A stretch of 64,000 nt of DNA from Psococerastis gibbosa (Eukaryota; Arthropoda; Insecta; Psocodea; Psocidae), in the NCBI GenBank assembly GCA_963971405.1, contig OZ020484.1, forward strand, positions 33,874,770 to 33,938,769, in the 5' to 3' direction. Numbering within the stretch: position 1 is the first letter of the stretch; each line of letters starts with the position of its first letter. The translations under genes were made by a program, and so were the position numbers. The notes under the pieces are model-generated. The model ran no database searches. It was not told the origin of the DNA and worked only from the letters and a program-made list of their open reading frames with translations. Shown here piece by piece: positions 12,001-22,879 of the stretch.

Positions 12001-14461
12001 GAAATTTTCGATTCCGAGATTTCAAGGGATTTACACGTTTTAAGGTCCCAGGAACCCAAAAAAGTGGTTTTTACGAAATGTCTGTCTGTCGCTCTGTCTG
12101 TCTGTATGTCTGTCTCTGCGTCGATTTCCGGGCAAACTACTCAATCGATTTTGATGAAATTGGGCATGTAGGTTTATAAAAATCATGCCTCGGGACCATT
12201 TATTTTGGGCTATCTCAATTTGGGGGGGTTTAATTTTCAAAAAACGTCTAAAAAAAATTATTTATCCAAAACGGCTCCAACGATTTCTTTTAAATTCACA
12301 TATATTGTAGTCGTTATTAATGTTGATAAAATGCGGGGGGAGGGGGGGGGGGGCGCTTGCCCCTTGATAGTTTGCTTCTGGGGGTAAAAAAATTAAAATA
12401 ACTAAATTTTAATGAAAAATGACTAAAAAATAATTTTCCTGTGAAACCTTTCCATTGATGATTTCTACCTTCAGGCATGTTTTAGGTGTTAAATTGAGTA
12501 ACGAAACCGGACAGGTTGCTTTCCCCAAAAAATTTTTGGTTTTGTGCAAAAAAACAATGTTTTTGAAAAAATGATAGAAAATTCACGGTCAAACGCATTG
12601 CATGCGTGCCCTGCCATTATTGCTGTGTGGTAATTTGTTGGTCTGACCTATCTAGAATTTACCTCACCTCCAGTGACGTCAGGTGGGCAACCCCCCCCCC
12701 CCCCCCCCCAGGATGCCCGTAATTGAACTATAGGAAAATTATTTACCATGAAATTACTCATTTTCTCTAGCTACTACTTGATAAATTGGAAAGCATGTTC
12801 GAGTAAACTCGGACCGGTTCTTTAGACTAACTACAGCCCAACCTTATAAGAGTTACTGGTGATTTCTTTGAACTTGGGGATCATCGTAGGTGAAAAAACA
12901 CTGGTGTTGATCCTTAGCAAACGATTAATCGACGTTACCGGTTTAGTTTGCAATCATAAGATTATAATGAAAATCGCGAGCTTCACAGTATGGGTTTGGA
13001 GCAGCAGGGGTTAGGGTAGTTGGTAAACAATTCAAGGAGTGAGGATAAATTAACCGCACACATGCATTGCGGTAGAAGATGAAAATTGCCATAAATTGTA
13101 TTTTTCTGTGTTGGTATAAAAAAAATATTTTAAAAAACCGTTTCAAACCTAATATCGCTTGTAAGAACGTCGTTTGGATGAAAAAGAATTGCTAATATTG
13201 TTGCAAGTAGTGGGCACTACTGGCTGGTTAATTGAAATATAGGTGTTGTACCCAGTCAGGTCTTAATTCCGTTAATTATTAAATTAATATACTAATTTTC
13301 AGCTTATTGATGAAAAAGTTCTCTGTGTCCATGGTGGACTATCCCCGGAAATCCAAACATTAGATCAAATACGGACCATAAACAGGAACGGTGAAATCCC
13401 ACAAAAGGGGGCCTTCTGCGATCTTCTTTGGTCCGATCCTGAAGAAGTGGATTCTTGGCTAACTAGCCCGCGAGGGGCTGGCTACCTCTTCGGCAGTCAA
13501 GTCACACAGGAGTTTATGCACATCAATAATCTAACCTTAATATGCAGAGCACATCAACTTGTTCATGAAGGTATGAGACTCAATTTTCTACCGTCAATGA
13601 CACAAAATTGAACTAAACGCATTATTCAAAAAACTAATGGTGTCTATAGATCCTGACTAACTACGCATATTGTCGATAATATAAAAGAACTGAAAAAAAA
13701 TTATTTTACGATTATTTTACATGCTCTTCTTCAATATGCGTATCCTAACGAATAAGATACGTATTTTTTAGGCGGCTATTCCACTGGCAAATTTGCTTCA
13801 CTAATTCACTTGTGTTTTGAGATTTTTGTTTGTTTTGTTTTAAGGAGACTATTATGTAGATACTTAACTTATCTATTATAAATTAAGTTATAATACGGTA
13901 GAGACTTATTAATGATGTCTGCTACCATATTATAACTTAATTTATAATAGATAAGTTAAGTATCTACATAATAGTCTCCTTAAAACAAAACAAACAAAAA
14001 ATCTCAAAACACAAGTGAATTAGTGAAGCAAATTGGCCGGTGGAATAGCCGCCTTATTGCCGGTGCACCAATGTGTCTTCTACCAATTCATCACGCTGGC
14101 ATCATTGAAAAAAATGGTTTGATGCAAAACTTAGAGTCAACTTCAAAACGCTGGTGCACGGTTTTACAGTTTTGCACAAACCGATTTGCTCCAATTATAG
14201 ATCTCCCAGTGTGTTCGCTGCGTAAAAGACGCCTGACTGCCCGTGCCCTAGTGTTTCATTATTGTTTTAGGATATAAATATATGTTCGATGAAAAGCTCG
14301 TGACCGTCTGGTCCGCGCCCAACTACTGCTACCGTTGCGGCAACGTCGCTTCTATTCTAGAAATCTCGGACGCCAACACGAAAACTCCGAAACTGTTCAA
14401 AGCTGTGCCTGACTCCGAACGTGTGATACCTCCCATGGTTACTACGCCCTATTTTCTCTGA
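9055..14461 (+). CDS. PPP6C: Serine/threonine protein phosphatase 6 catalytic subunit
   Basis: Exons: 9055-9141, 10248-10551, 11826-11905, 13303-13570, 14271-14461 (TGA). Phases all join. The protein is 309 residues from ATG 9055 or 304 from ATG 9070; human PPP6C has 305, so 9070 fits best. Metallophosphatase motifs are intact: GDIHGQ and GDFVDRG, then [37 protein letters not shown] and [11 protein letters not shown]. The tail [10 protein letters not shown] is the PP6/PP2A-type C-terminus. The PP6-type signature [10 protein letters not shown] and [17 protein letters not shown] separate it from PP2A and PP4. By family knowledge it acts with SAPS and ankyrin subunits in mitosis and signalling. 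The poly(A) signal AATAAA is at 14689. The long third intron holds a poly-G repeat and the fourth a 283-bp foldback element. Confidence 0.96.
10128..10205. repeat. Partial copy of the GAGTTGACCC repeat
   Basis: The block from AACGAGTTGACCCGTACGTC through GCAGAAAAATCACTGTAAG to GAGGCATAACTG matches, in diverged form, the complement of 23685-23775 and part of 7205-7275. It lies just before PPP6C exon 10248-10551. Confidence 0.45.
11141..11317 (+). repeat. tRNA-derived SINE, near full length
   Basis: The head reads like a tRNA: GTAGAGTAGCGGTACGGACT (A-box-like), a D/anticodon-like middle and GGTTCGAGTCC (perfect B box). A conserved body then ends GGCTTAGTAATAGAAC, followed by AT-rich sequence. 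A second copy with a head is at 51336-51500; headless pieces are at 6690, 26390, 45665 and 49975. The B box fits RNA polymerase III promotion. It lies in a PPP6C intron and is not a functional tRNA, because no acceptor stem closes it. Confidence 0.75.
11975..12715 (+). repeat. Dispersed repeat with poly-G tract, long copy
   Basis: This is homologous to 36505-37100 (shared TTACACGTTTTAAGGTCCCA or TTACATGTTTTGAGGTCCCA, GTGGTTTTTACGAAATGT, AAAATCATGCCTCGGGA and CAGGCATGTTTTAGGTGTTAAAT). Reverse copies are at 62690-63255 and 2855-3120. It contains a CTGTCTGT microsatellite, a G run (12337-12353) and a terminal C run (12691-12709). No coding capacity is seen. It lies in the third PPP6C intron. Confidence 0.65.
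13771..14053. mobile_element. Foldback element with ~130-bp arms, TSD TTA (copy 3)
   Basis: The ends are GGCGGCTATTCCACTGGC and GCCGGTGGAATAGCCGCC, flanked by TTA at 13768-13770 and 14054-14056. The arms are complementary over about 130 bp with only a few mismatches. The tip carries GATGTCTGCTACCAT, the family core, although one side is worn (ACGGTAGAGACTTA). The arm sequence (ACTTGTGTTTTGAGATTTTT and onward) occurs in no other copy in the window. It lies in the last PPP6C intron. Confidence 0.85.
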
Positions 14462-15121
14462 CGACCTCAAACTTTTTTTCATTATTTTATTCATGTTGTG
14501 AATGATCGATGAATTTCCGTGTACCTTCTATGATTTAATTTAATATCCAGCAGATTTATAACCGTAACATTTAAATTGGCTGCCCTTCATTTATTTTTTG
14601 TTGAAATGTAGTTATTGGCATGGCATGGTAACCTCATTACTTATAATTTCCTATGCGTTTGGGTATTTAATTATAATGTCTGAACAGCAATAAAACGCCA
14701 TGAAACACTGAGTAGCCAAAAGACCATGTATGGAAGGTGTTGCCGGAAAGTAGGCCTTTTGACCGAAAATAACTAGTTTCCGATGTAGTCAACAACAAAC
14801 ATATTGGAATTTATGTTTTTTGTTTCTTATGGGTTCATATTAATTTATTAAGGAATGTTCTTAGTTTTGTGTTTATAAACAAACAAGAAGTTATTGTCGA
14901 AATGTTAATACTTCTCGAGATATCGAAGGCCCAAAGTTGGAAATGGCTAATGTATAAGTCGCCAACTAATACTCCGACCGAAATGTAATTATTTGCATTC
15001 TGTGACGTGAACTGTGACTATGCTGTTATTGTTGCGCTTCGATAAATTTTCAATTCATAACCGATAACGTCACTTTTAGAAATAATTTAATTTTGCCCGT
15101 TCCCCTTGTGATAAATGAGCA

Positions 15122-15949
15122 TGTTGCGTTTTCTCCCCGGCTTAGGGTTCTTTAGGAGAGGCTGTAGGATCGAGGAATGAATGTTGTGAAATAATTACAA
15201 CAAGATTTAATTAACAGAAATTATATTCTTGATGGAATTATGAAACCCTAAGATATAGAAAAATAGAGCACCTGTAGTAGCGTGGCCAATAAGCGTCTCC
15301 AATAAATAAAAAGTAAGCGATCACCTCATGGCTCAATCCTAAATCGTCACATTGTCTGGGCTGAGGAGGGAGCGGAGTCCGAACACCCCCTTCCGGGTGG
15401 GGTTTAGCCCATCATCGTCGAAATCAAATCCATGCCACCACAACTCCTGCCAGCCATCATCCTTATGACTTCTTCCTTCTTTAAAATCTCATTTCTTTTT
15501 TTCTTTTTTTAAAATCCAAATCGGGTTATAAGAAATTCTCGGCCATCCTTTTTCGTAACATTTTCTAACAAGCCACCGCAAATTCAACCGGCCGCCAACC
15601 TCTCGTCAAAAACTTTTTTAAAGTAATAATAATAATAATAAAAGTATTTTTATTAATAAATAGAAATAAATAATAATAGATACTTTATGATTTTGTGATT
15701 TTAAAAGATCTGGCGATAATTAAATTGTGAATAATAATAAAAGATAGAAAAAATTAATTTATTTTAAACCGATGATGTTTATTTGGAGGTTGGTTAATTG
15801 AACAAAACAAATATGGCGGATTTACAAATAAATAAATAAATTGAAAAAATTTAATAAATAATAATAAGAAGATATGTAATCGTAATATTAAGATTTAGTA
15901 TATCCAGTAAACTGGATACACATATAAAAAGGTAGGGTTGCACGCTACA
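15122..15949 (-). repeat. 3' LTR of the gypsy element
   Basis: This 828-bp LTR is nearly identical to 21729-22554. The visible differences are a 2-bp insertion (GGAGAGGCTG against GGAGGCTG) and one base in ACAAGATTTAATT against ACAAGAATTAATT. On the minus strand it starts TGTAGCGTGCAACC. A purine-rich tract (AATGGGGGGGGGGAAG on the minus strand, about 15957-15972) lies just inside the element and fits a polypurine tract. Confidence 0.93.
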
Positions 15950-16873
15950 ACAAGGGTCTTCCCCCCCCCCATTTTTTTTCAAACCTACACTCGTTAGGAA
16001 AGCAAACGAGAGAAAAGCCCCCATCGCCCCCAAGAAGTCAACACCACACGAACCAAAGATCCCCAGAAAACAGAGAAGAAAAGAACGGAACAACGGGAAG
16101 GGATCTACACTAGCCTGAGCCAGTACGAGACCTTTGAGCGGTTAAAACCTAAAGAACATCTTAACCGATCCACTGACGGGTAACCTCGCTACAGAAGAGG
16201 GAAAAACCAATCATACACCATTCGTATCCCATTCATACAACATCCATCCACGGATTGGGCGCCATCTGTAGGAGCAGAGAGAAAGAAGAACAGCTGAGGA
16301 GATATGGTATGGGACTTCGCGGTCCCAAAAAGACCGGACTATCCCATCGTAACAGAGTACAGAAGGGAGTTCCAGAACGTAAAACGTCGATACTAAGCAT
16401 CTCGCGATAGCATTAGGATCGCCCTCAAAAGGTCATAGCGGACCACCCTCCGTAAAAAAAATTACACATTGGGGAGTTCACACACACTCATAAATCAAAC
16501 ACTCGAAAACAAACTCCCACCCAACTATTGGTCAATCCACTAACTATACCAAAAACCAAACTCAGAACAGAAGGTATCCAAACATGGTCTTTTCAACCTC
16601 ATTCTCCAATGCAAATCGACATGGAAGGATAGAAAGCTCACCCCCCATTAACGATTCACGAATCAATTTCCAAAATTTAATACGTCCAGGAGTACTCAAA
16701 ACTCAAACAACCAGGACATTCCTATTCAACGTCGTACTAAACTCACTAACTATTAATCACCTCCGGGACGACAACTAAAACAAGCAAAAAAATATGTAGG
16801 GTACACCCCCTCTTTCTTTCATATACTATTTTAAGTACACAACAATACACAGTCGAACCCACGATATTATAGT

Positions 16874-19246
16874 CTAGGTCAACACAGATTTCAAGTGAGA
16901 CACATGCCAACGTCCAGCCAAAGTACCATTCATGCGTTGCAGTTCATACTGCGTTGGCGAAAGCACTGTTTTTATAATGAATGGTCCCTCCCATCGTGGA
17001 TAAAATTTGGCTGTTTTCTTATCAATAGCACTAGATTGGTGAAAATCTTCCTTAAACACTAGTTCTCCCGGTTGATAGGTCACATCTTTCCTTCGCAAAT
17101 TATAACGTGCCGCCTGTCGTTGTTTAGCCCTCCTTACGGTGGATCGTACCCGTTGATAGAGAGCGTCAAGATTAGTGGTCAAAGTGCCATTATAGGTGAC
17201 AGGATCAAATGGCATTAAATCAGAATTATCAGTAGTTGCAGCCAACTCATAAAAGGAGCGCAGTTCTCTGCCATAGACTAGCTTGGATGGAGAAAAACCC
17301 GTTGCTTCACTTACCGACGTTCTAAGAGCAAACAGAACAAATGGTAAATGTAAATGCCAAAGCTGGTGATTATCCTTAGCGTAAATAGCCAGCGCGGTCT
17401 TGATTGTCTGATTATATCTTTCAGTTGGGTTACTTTGTGGATAATAACGCGGACAGAAATGTATTTTGATATGGTGGTCTTCACAGAATTGTTTAAATCG
17501 CCTACTAGTAAATTGTGATCCATTATCCACCAGTATGATCTCCGGTACTCCATGATGCATGATAACATGATTGAACAGGGCGTCTTCGACAGTCTTCGAA
17601 GTCGCAGATTTCAATGGGACTCCTATACTCCACTTTGTGCACGAGTCAATGAAGACACAGATATAACGATGGCCACCGCGACTGCGGGGTAATGGTCCCA
17701 CTAAGTCGCAAGTCAGAAGTCGAAATGGTTTGAGTGATGGCGGGTGCACCTGCATGTGCCCATGAGGCGTGGTATTGCGTGGTTTATGGCGTTGACAATC
17801 CAGACATCGGCGAACGGCGAGGCGCACATCTCGGGCCATTCTTGGCCAGTAATGGTTCTCAGCGATGCGACGGAGAGTGCGATTGATTCCGAGATGGCCA
17901 GACGGTAATGACGAGTGATGCTGCTTAATCAGCTCCTCTCGAAACTCGGATGGTACAAGTAACTTAAGATCATCGGTTTTGGTAAGTCGATCTCGAACGG
18001 ATTTGAAAATGGATGTGGGAGTAAGATGAAACTGCGGGAAATGAGTAGGATTCTGTTCTATCTTCTTACGTAAGGCGAGGTACCATGGATCCGTAATGGT
18101 ACTAAAGTCGGGTAAAGGCGCAGTAATTCCCGTCAAGGCGGAAATGACGGTGGAAGGCTGCATTCGTGACAAGCAGTCAGGAACAACATGAGTGGAACCC
18201 TTCTTATGGAGGATCTCCATGTCGAACTGGTTTAGAGTAACTAACCAACGGGCCAGACGTCCGCTCGGGTTAGGAATGTTTCGGATCCATTTCAAAGCCA
18301 GGTGATCCGTCACACAGGTGAATCGCGTTCCCCAGATGTAGAAAGACCAGGTAGTGACCGCATGTAGTACCGCCAACAACTCCTTTTCTGTCGTACTGTA
18401 ATTACGCTGGCTACTGGATAACGTTTTCGATGTATATGCGACGGCGTAGGGCACTCCGTCTTCTTCTTGGATCAGCACAGCTCCAACTGCAATGTCCGAA
18501 GAATCACAGTGAATCTGAAATGGTTTAGAGAAGTCAGGACAGCGCAAGACAGGATAAGACGTAAGGCAATCCTTCAACTTCTGAAAGGCAGATTCCCGTT
18601 GCTCAGTCCATTCAAAACGGGTATCTTTATGTAGCAGCTGGTTCAACGGGGCGGCAGTCTCGGAAAAACTCGGAATGAAACGCCTAAACCATCCCACCAT
18701 TCCTAGGTAGGCGCGGACGGCCTTTACAGACGTTGGTCTTGGATAATTTCTGATCGCGACGACCTTGTCTTCGGAGACTTGTAGTATGCCTCCTCCCACA
18801 CGATATCCGAGGTAGATGAGCTCAGATCGGACGAACGTGGACTTTGTCCAATTTACCTTTAAGTTGGCTTGACGGAGGAGTCGGAAAACTATTTCTAAAT
18901 GTTTCTTATGTAGTTCCGCGGTACGGGAAAATATTAAAACATCATCTAGGTATACGATTGTAAACTCTTGAGCTTCGCGAAGTACTCGCTGCATCAGACT
19001 CTGGAATGTCGCGGGCATCGTACTAAGCCCGAAAGGTGCATAGGCATGTTCAAAAAGACCCATATTGGGTACTATAAAAGCTGTTAAAGGTCTGGTGTCA
19101 TCCGCTACGCGGATTTGATGATAGCCCGACAGGAGGTCAAGCGAAGATACAAAATACGCATCTTTCAGACGGTCCAGAGACTCATGAATCCGGGGTGGAT
19201 GCGCGGATGTGATGTCCCCTTTTTTGTAATTCATGCCAATACTCAC
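16874..19246 (-). CDS. Gypsy pol: reverse transcriptase (N-truncated), RNase H, integrase
   Basis: This is a 790-residue ORF. Its first ~15 residues are not RT-like; RT homology starts at PPRIHESLDRLKDAYFVSSL, so the fingers and first palm motifs are missing. Then follow LLSGYHQI, the active-site YLDD, YLGYRVG, an RNase H domain (HCDSSDIAVGAVL, TTEKELLAVL, TDHLALKW), the HHCC zinc domain (HLGINRTLRRIAENHYWPRM, then CLDCQRHK) and the integrase core with DNGSQF and the late Glu in NPTERYNQTIK. A chromatin-side C-terminal segment ends HVSHLKSVL. The ORF is in the gag frame, not the protease frame, so the upstream deletion also changed phase. The ATG at 19246 is chance. Confidence 0.92.
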   Translation of the reverse strand: MSIGMNYKKGDITSAHPPRIHESLDRLKDAYFVSSLDLLSGYHQIRVADDTRPLTAFIVPNMGLFEHAYAPFGLSTMPATFQSLMQRVLREAQEFTIVYLDDVLIFSRTAELHKKHLEIVFRLLRQANLKVNWTKSTFVRSELIYLGYRVGGGILQVSEDKVVAIRNYPRPTSVKAVRAYLGMVGWFRRFIPSFSETAAPLNQLLHKDTRFEWTEQRESAFQKLKDCLTSYPVLRCPDFSKPFQIHCDSSDIAVGAVLIQEEDGVPYAVAYTSKTLSSSQRNYSTTEKELLAVLHAVTTWSFYIWGTRFTCVTDHLALKWIRNIPNPSGRLARWLVTLNQFDMEILHKKGSTHVVPDCLSRMQPSTVISALTGITAPLPDFSTITDPWYLALRKKIEQNPTHFPQFHLTPTSIFKSVRDRLTKTDDLKLLVPSEFREELIKQHHSSLPSGHLGINRTLRRIAENHYWPRMARDVRLAVRRCLDCQRHKPRNTTPHGHMQVHPPSLKPFRLLTCDLVGPLPRSRGGHRYICVFIDSCTKWSIGVPLKSATSKTVEDALFNHVIMHHGVPEIILVDNGSQFTSRRFKQFCEDHHIKIHFCPRYYPQSNPTERYNQTIKTALAIYAKDNHQLWHLHLPFVLFALRTSVSEATGFSPSKLVYGRELRSFYELAATTDNSDLMPFDPVTYNGTLTTNLDALYQRVRSTVRRAKQRQAARYNLRRKDVTYQPGELVFKEDFHQSSAIDKKTAKFYPRWEGPFIIKTVLSPTQYELQRMNGTLAGRWHVSHLKSVLT

Positions 19247-19580
19247 TTAAGATGACAGAGTGAGTCGATCCGGGGTCAATAAGTCCAATAACTGGAATCC
19301 CACCCATGTCTACTTTAATGTAGTACCGTTTCTGGGGGTCCGGCGCGTTCGCACAAGAAGACAAATCAATCTGCACCGATGGCTGATTGTTCACTGTTGT
19401 TGGTGAGGTTGTTCGGTTGCGGGGGTCGTGGTCACCTGCCTCGCCACGCCCCCTTGGCTGTTTAACTTCGGTGGCCGGCATGTACAAAGGCTGGATAGGA
19501 CTCCCGTCTTGCCACAGTGATAACAAAATGGACGAGAAGTGGTTTGGCAGTCTCGTTCCCGATGTCCAAACAGGCGGCAA
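19182..19580 (-). pseudogene. Gypsy protease fragment, overlapping gag and cut by a deletion
   Basis: The frame is -1 relative to gag and overlaps it by about 190 bp, which fits -1 frameshifting between gag and pro. It reads YYIKVDMGGIPVIGLIDPGS and then a THSVIL block, the start of a retroviral-type aspartic protease. The catalytic triad reads DPG instead of the usual DSG or DTG. About 25 residues later the homology stops near 19200, where RT sequence begins in another frame. The flap and C-terminal half are gone, so it is non-functional here. Confidence 0.75.
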
Positions 19581-20791
19581 CCCCTACACTTGTAAGTGGT
19601 CATATTGGCAGGAGAAACCAGCGCCAGGAGTTGTGGTCTTGAACCTCCAAAGTCACCGTAGAGCGGGTTGCATAGCATAGCGTTGGTCGGTGGAACGTAG
19701 GACGCTTGTTGTTCCAGTTGGTGCTCCGCCGCGACGCAAGTTATTTCAAAGGATTTTATTGAGGTATATACCGTAAGTTGGGAACCTACAAGACTAGCCA
19801 GTCGAGGGGGTAGGTGAGCCATGAGTAACGGTACAAGTTCGACTTCTTTGAGTGGAGTTGCGAGGTCGTCGTTCAGTGCCTTCATGGCCGCGATGTAGTG
19901 GGCCACCTTTTCGTGTTCTCCCATCGTTCTAGTATATAGTAAGACCTTCAACTTGAGTTGATGGTCTGCCGGCAGGTAAACGTTCTTCAGCGCCATTTCC
20001 AGTTCGGTCCATAGTGCATACTTATTTCCGGCGTACCACCGAGCGGCTGGCCCGTCAAATAGCGTAGGTATGGCGCGGAGTTTTTCGTCTTCTGTTAGTG
20101 GGTGAAGGGCAAGGCAATCTTTCAATTTGTTAAAAAAAAGTGGTAGACTCCCGTCGGCACCGGTGAACGTGATGTTGCGTCGTCGTGCCTCTTTTAAAAA
20201 CATTTCTAGTTGTGGCCTAGAGCTTCTCCCTGGAAGAACCTGTCGCAGGAAATCGCGTTGCAACTCTAAATTGACTTTGAAGATTCGATTCAGTACTCTC
20301 TCCATCCGTATCTCCTCTCCTTGATCGTGGGAAAGCTCTTCCTCAGGCTCCAAGTCTGTTGGTCGAGTCTCGGGTAATGGTGAACTTACCAATTGCAAAT
20401 TTGCAAATTTATCAATGTCGCCTAGGCAAGCTGGATGATCATTCACGTAGCTTTTCATATATTGTCGTTGCTCTTCCAGATCAGCCGCCGGTAACTCACA
20501 TCCGACTTCCGTGGCTAATGACTCGAGCTTCTCTCCATCACAGTTGGTTAGATACTGTGTTAATGTTAATGGTACCACTAAGTAAGGAGGCCGTACAATG
20601 GTAACGTCTGCCATATCCTCAAACTGGTTTGCCGACTCCGGTGTCGCTAAGAAGTGGCTTTTTAATTCCTTTTTCAGGGTCTCCTTCGTGCCTTCTATCG
20701 GTAATCCTAACTGTTCAGCGATCTCTTCTAGCCGGGCCTTACTGGTGGCACTCAAAAACTGTATTAGGGTTCGCGGCATTATCTTTCGCAC
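19391..20791 (-). CDS. Gypsy gag polyprotein
   Basis: This is a 466-residue ORF starting MRKIMPRTLIQFL. It has a SAP-like N-terminal segment (LEEIAEQLGLPIEGTKETL), an acidic middle, a capsid domain (LPLFFNKLKDCLAL, then LFDGPAARWYAGNK) and two zinc knuckles near the C-terminus. The first, CRGCRLFGHRERDC, is a good CCHC. The second, CYHCGKTGVLSSLC, has Val where His is expected. Gag packages the element RNA and builds the particle. It lies downstream of the 5' LTR on the minus strand and its end overlaps the protease frame. Confidence 0.9.
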   Translation of the reverse strand: MRKIMPRTLIQFLSATSKARLEEIAEQLGLPIEGTKETLKKELKSHFLATPESANQFEDMADVTIVRPPYLVVPLTLTQYLTNCDGEKLESLATEVGCELPAADLEEQRQYMKSYVNDHPACLGDIDKFANLQLVSSPLPETRPTDLEPEEELSHDQGEEIRMERVLNRIFKVNLELQRDFLRQVLPGRSSRPQLEMFLKEARRRNITFTGADGSLPLFFNKLKDCLALHPLTEDEKLRAIPTLFDGPAARWYAGNKYALWTELEMALKNVYLPADHQLKLKVLLYTRTMGEHEKVAHYIAAMKALNDDLATPLKEVELVPLLMAHLPPRLASLVGSQLTVYTSIKSFEITCVAAEHQLEQQASYVPPTNAMLCNPLYGDFGGSRPQLLALVSPANMTTYKCRGCRLFGHRERDCQTTSRPFCYHCGKTGVLSSLCTCRPPKLNSQGGVARQVTTTPATEQPHQQQ

Positions 20792-21728
20792 TTTTCACTA
20801 TATATATTTATATAAATATATATTTTTTTTTTCCACAACAATGTCTATCGTAATATTAAATAGTCTTACGTGAAGTAATTCACACGATAATTGTTATTAA
20901 TACACTTATTATTTATAATTATCATAAAAAGGGAAGTAGGTGTTCCTAAACACCCCCTCCTCAAACCCAAGACGAATGCGACTAAAGAAAACTAACTGGT
21001 ATATATTATACCACTTTTGGTAACCAATATAGGCCTACCTGCTTATTATTAATATAATGAATTAATACTTCCTTATCATTCATTCCATACATACAATACT
21101 ACGACCAAGAGTGTGTGAACTACCCCAATGCTGATAACTGAGCCAATTTGCACAAAACAAGTCAAATATATTCCGTGTCAAACAGAAAGGACAAACTCCT
21201 ATCAATGGTTTACCATAATTAAAGTAAAATGACGATAATTTTTATATAGGCCCAATATTAAATAAATAGTTATAGATTGAATTACATAAAACCGATGTTG
21301 ACTCCTCTGGATCCGTCCGTCCTCAACCCTGACGAATTGACGAAACTGTAATTATAACCACAACAGCACAAAGATTATCCGTAACCTAAGCCCTGTTGAC
21401 AATCAAAACATTTTATTATCACTATTTTTTTCTTAGCGAACATCTTTCAAAAATATAAATGCCATGATTAAGAATTTTAAAAAGTATCATTTACTGTTTG
21501 TTATTATCTTTTCGAAAACTATCATTTCCAAAATTATTAATATCACTTGTCAACAACTAATTCAAAACTACTGTTGTTTATATCTTTTCAAAACTATTGT
21601 TCTAGCCTAGAAATATCACTTTTGTCAACAATCCATTTAAAAATAAGATTATCATGTTCGTAACAATTTCACAACAATCATTCCAACCATTCTACAACCT
21701 CGGGCCCCAACGTTGGTGTGAGCCACTT
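20792..21728 (-). other. Gypsy 5' leader
   Basis: This is AT-rich non-coding sequence between the 5' LTR and the gag start. The primer-binding site should begin within the bases below 21728; the minus strand reads AAGTGGCTCACACCAACGTT directly after the LTR. The primer tRNA was not identified. Confidence 0.55.
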
Positions 21729-22554
21729 TGTTGCGTTTTCTCCCCGGCTTAGGGTTCTTTAGGAGGCTGTAGGATCGAGGAATGAATGTTGTGAAATAAT
21801 TACAACAAGAATTAATTAACAGAAATTATATTCTTGATGGAATTATGAAACCCTAAGATATAGAAAAATAGAGCACCTGTAGTAGCGTGGCCAATAAGCG
21901 TCTCCAATAAATAAAAAGTAAGCGATCACCTCATGGCTCAATCCTAAATCGTCACATTGTCTGGGCTGAGGAGGGAGCGGAGTCCGAACACCCCCTTCCG
22001 GGTGGGGTTTAGCCCATCATCGTCGAAATCAAATCCATGCCACCACAACTCCTGCCAGCCATCATCCTTATGACTTCTTCCTTCTTTAAAATCTCATTTC
22101 TTTTTTTCTTTTTTTAAAATCCAAATCGGGTTATAAGAAATTCTCGGCCATCCTTTTTCGTAACATTTTCTAACAAGCCACCGCAAATTCAACCGGCCGC
22201 CAACCTCTCGTCAAAAACTTTTTTAAAGTAATAATAATAATAATAAAAGTATTTTTATTAATAAATAGAAATAAATAATAATAGATACTTTATGATTTTG
22301 TGATTTTAAAAGATCTGGCGATAATTAAATTGTGAATAATAATAAAAGATAGAAAAAATTAATTTATTTTAAACCGATGATGTTTATTTGGAGGTTGGTT
22401 AATTGAACAAAACAAATATGGCGGATTTACAAATAAATAAATAAATTGAAAAAATTTAATAAATAATAATAAGAAGATATGTAATCGTAATATTAAGATT
22501 TAGTATATCCAGTAAACTGGATACACATATAAAAAGGTAGGGTTGCACGCTACA
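21729..22554 (-). repeat. 5' LTR of the gypsy element
   Basis: This 826-bp LTR is the near-identical partner of 15122-15949. It starts TGTAGC and ends GCAACA on the minus strand. It should hold the promoter that drives the element toward lower coordinates. Confidence 0.93.
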
Positions 22555-22879
22555 AGCATTGTGTTTATACGTCTAAACCCATGGTGGACGTTTGAGGTTA
22601 TCGAGAAAAATATGAAAATGAAAAATGACTTATCGGTTATAAATTTAATGTTTTTCGAAATGCAACAAAAACAGCATTATATGGCCACAGAATGCAAACA
22701 ATTAAATGTCGGTTGGAGTAGTGGTTGTCGAGTTATAAATTAAAAACCATTTCCAACTTTGGCCTTCGACATCTCGAAAAATATTCTCATTTCGGGAATA
22801 CCCTTTTTCTTTTATTAAAAAACTACGGACATTCCATAAAAATATGAAATTTGCACTGTTCCATACTTTACTTTTACTT

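Larger units (their letters stand above)
15122..22554 (-). mobile_element. Ty3/gypsy LTR retrotransposon, recent and internally deleted
   Basis: The element is 7433 bp, read on the minus strand. The LTRs are 21729-22554 (5') and 15122-15949 (3'). They begin TG and end CA and are flanked by the 4-bp duplication AGCA (15118-15121, 22555-22558). Order on its strand is LTR, about 940-bp leader, gag (20791-19391), protease fragment, RT-RNase H-integrase (19246-16874), about 920 bp of non-coding DNA, LTR. No env-like ORF is seen. The LTRs differ at about two places, so the insertion is young. The end of protease and the start of RT are missing, so this copy cannot make a complete polyprotein. It sits 660 bp past the PPP6C stop. 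Confidence 0.95.

Noticed and set aside
15950-16873. env-like gene between pol and the 3' LTR
   Set aside because: No ORF of useful length on the element strand; only non-coding sequence and the polypurine tract.
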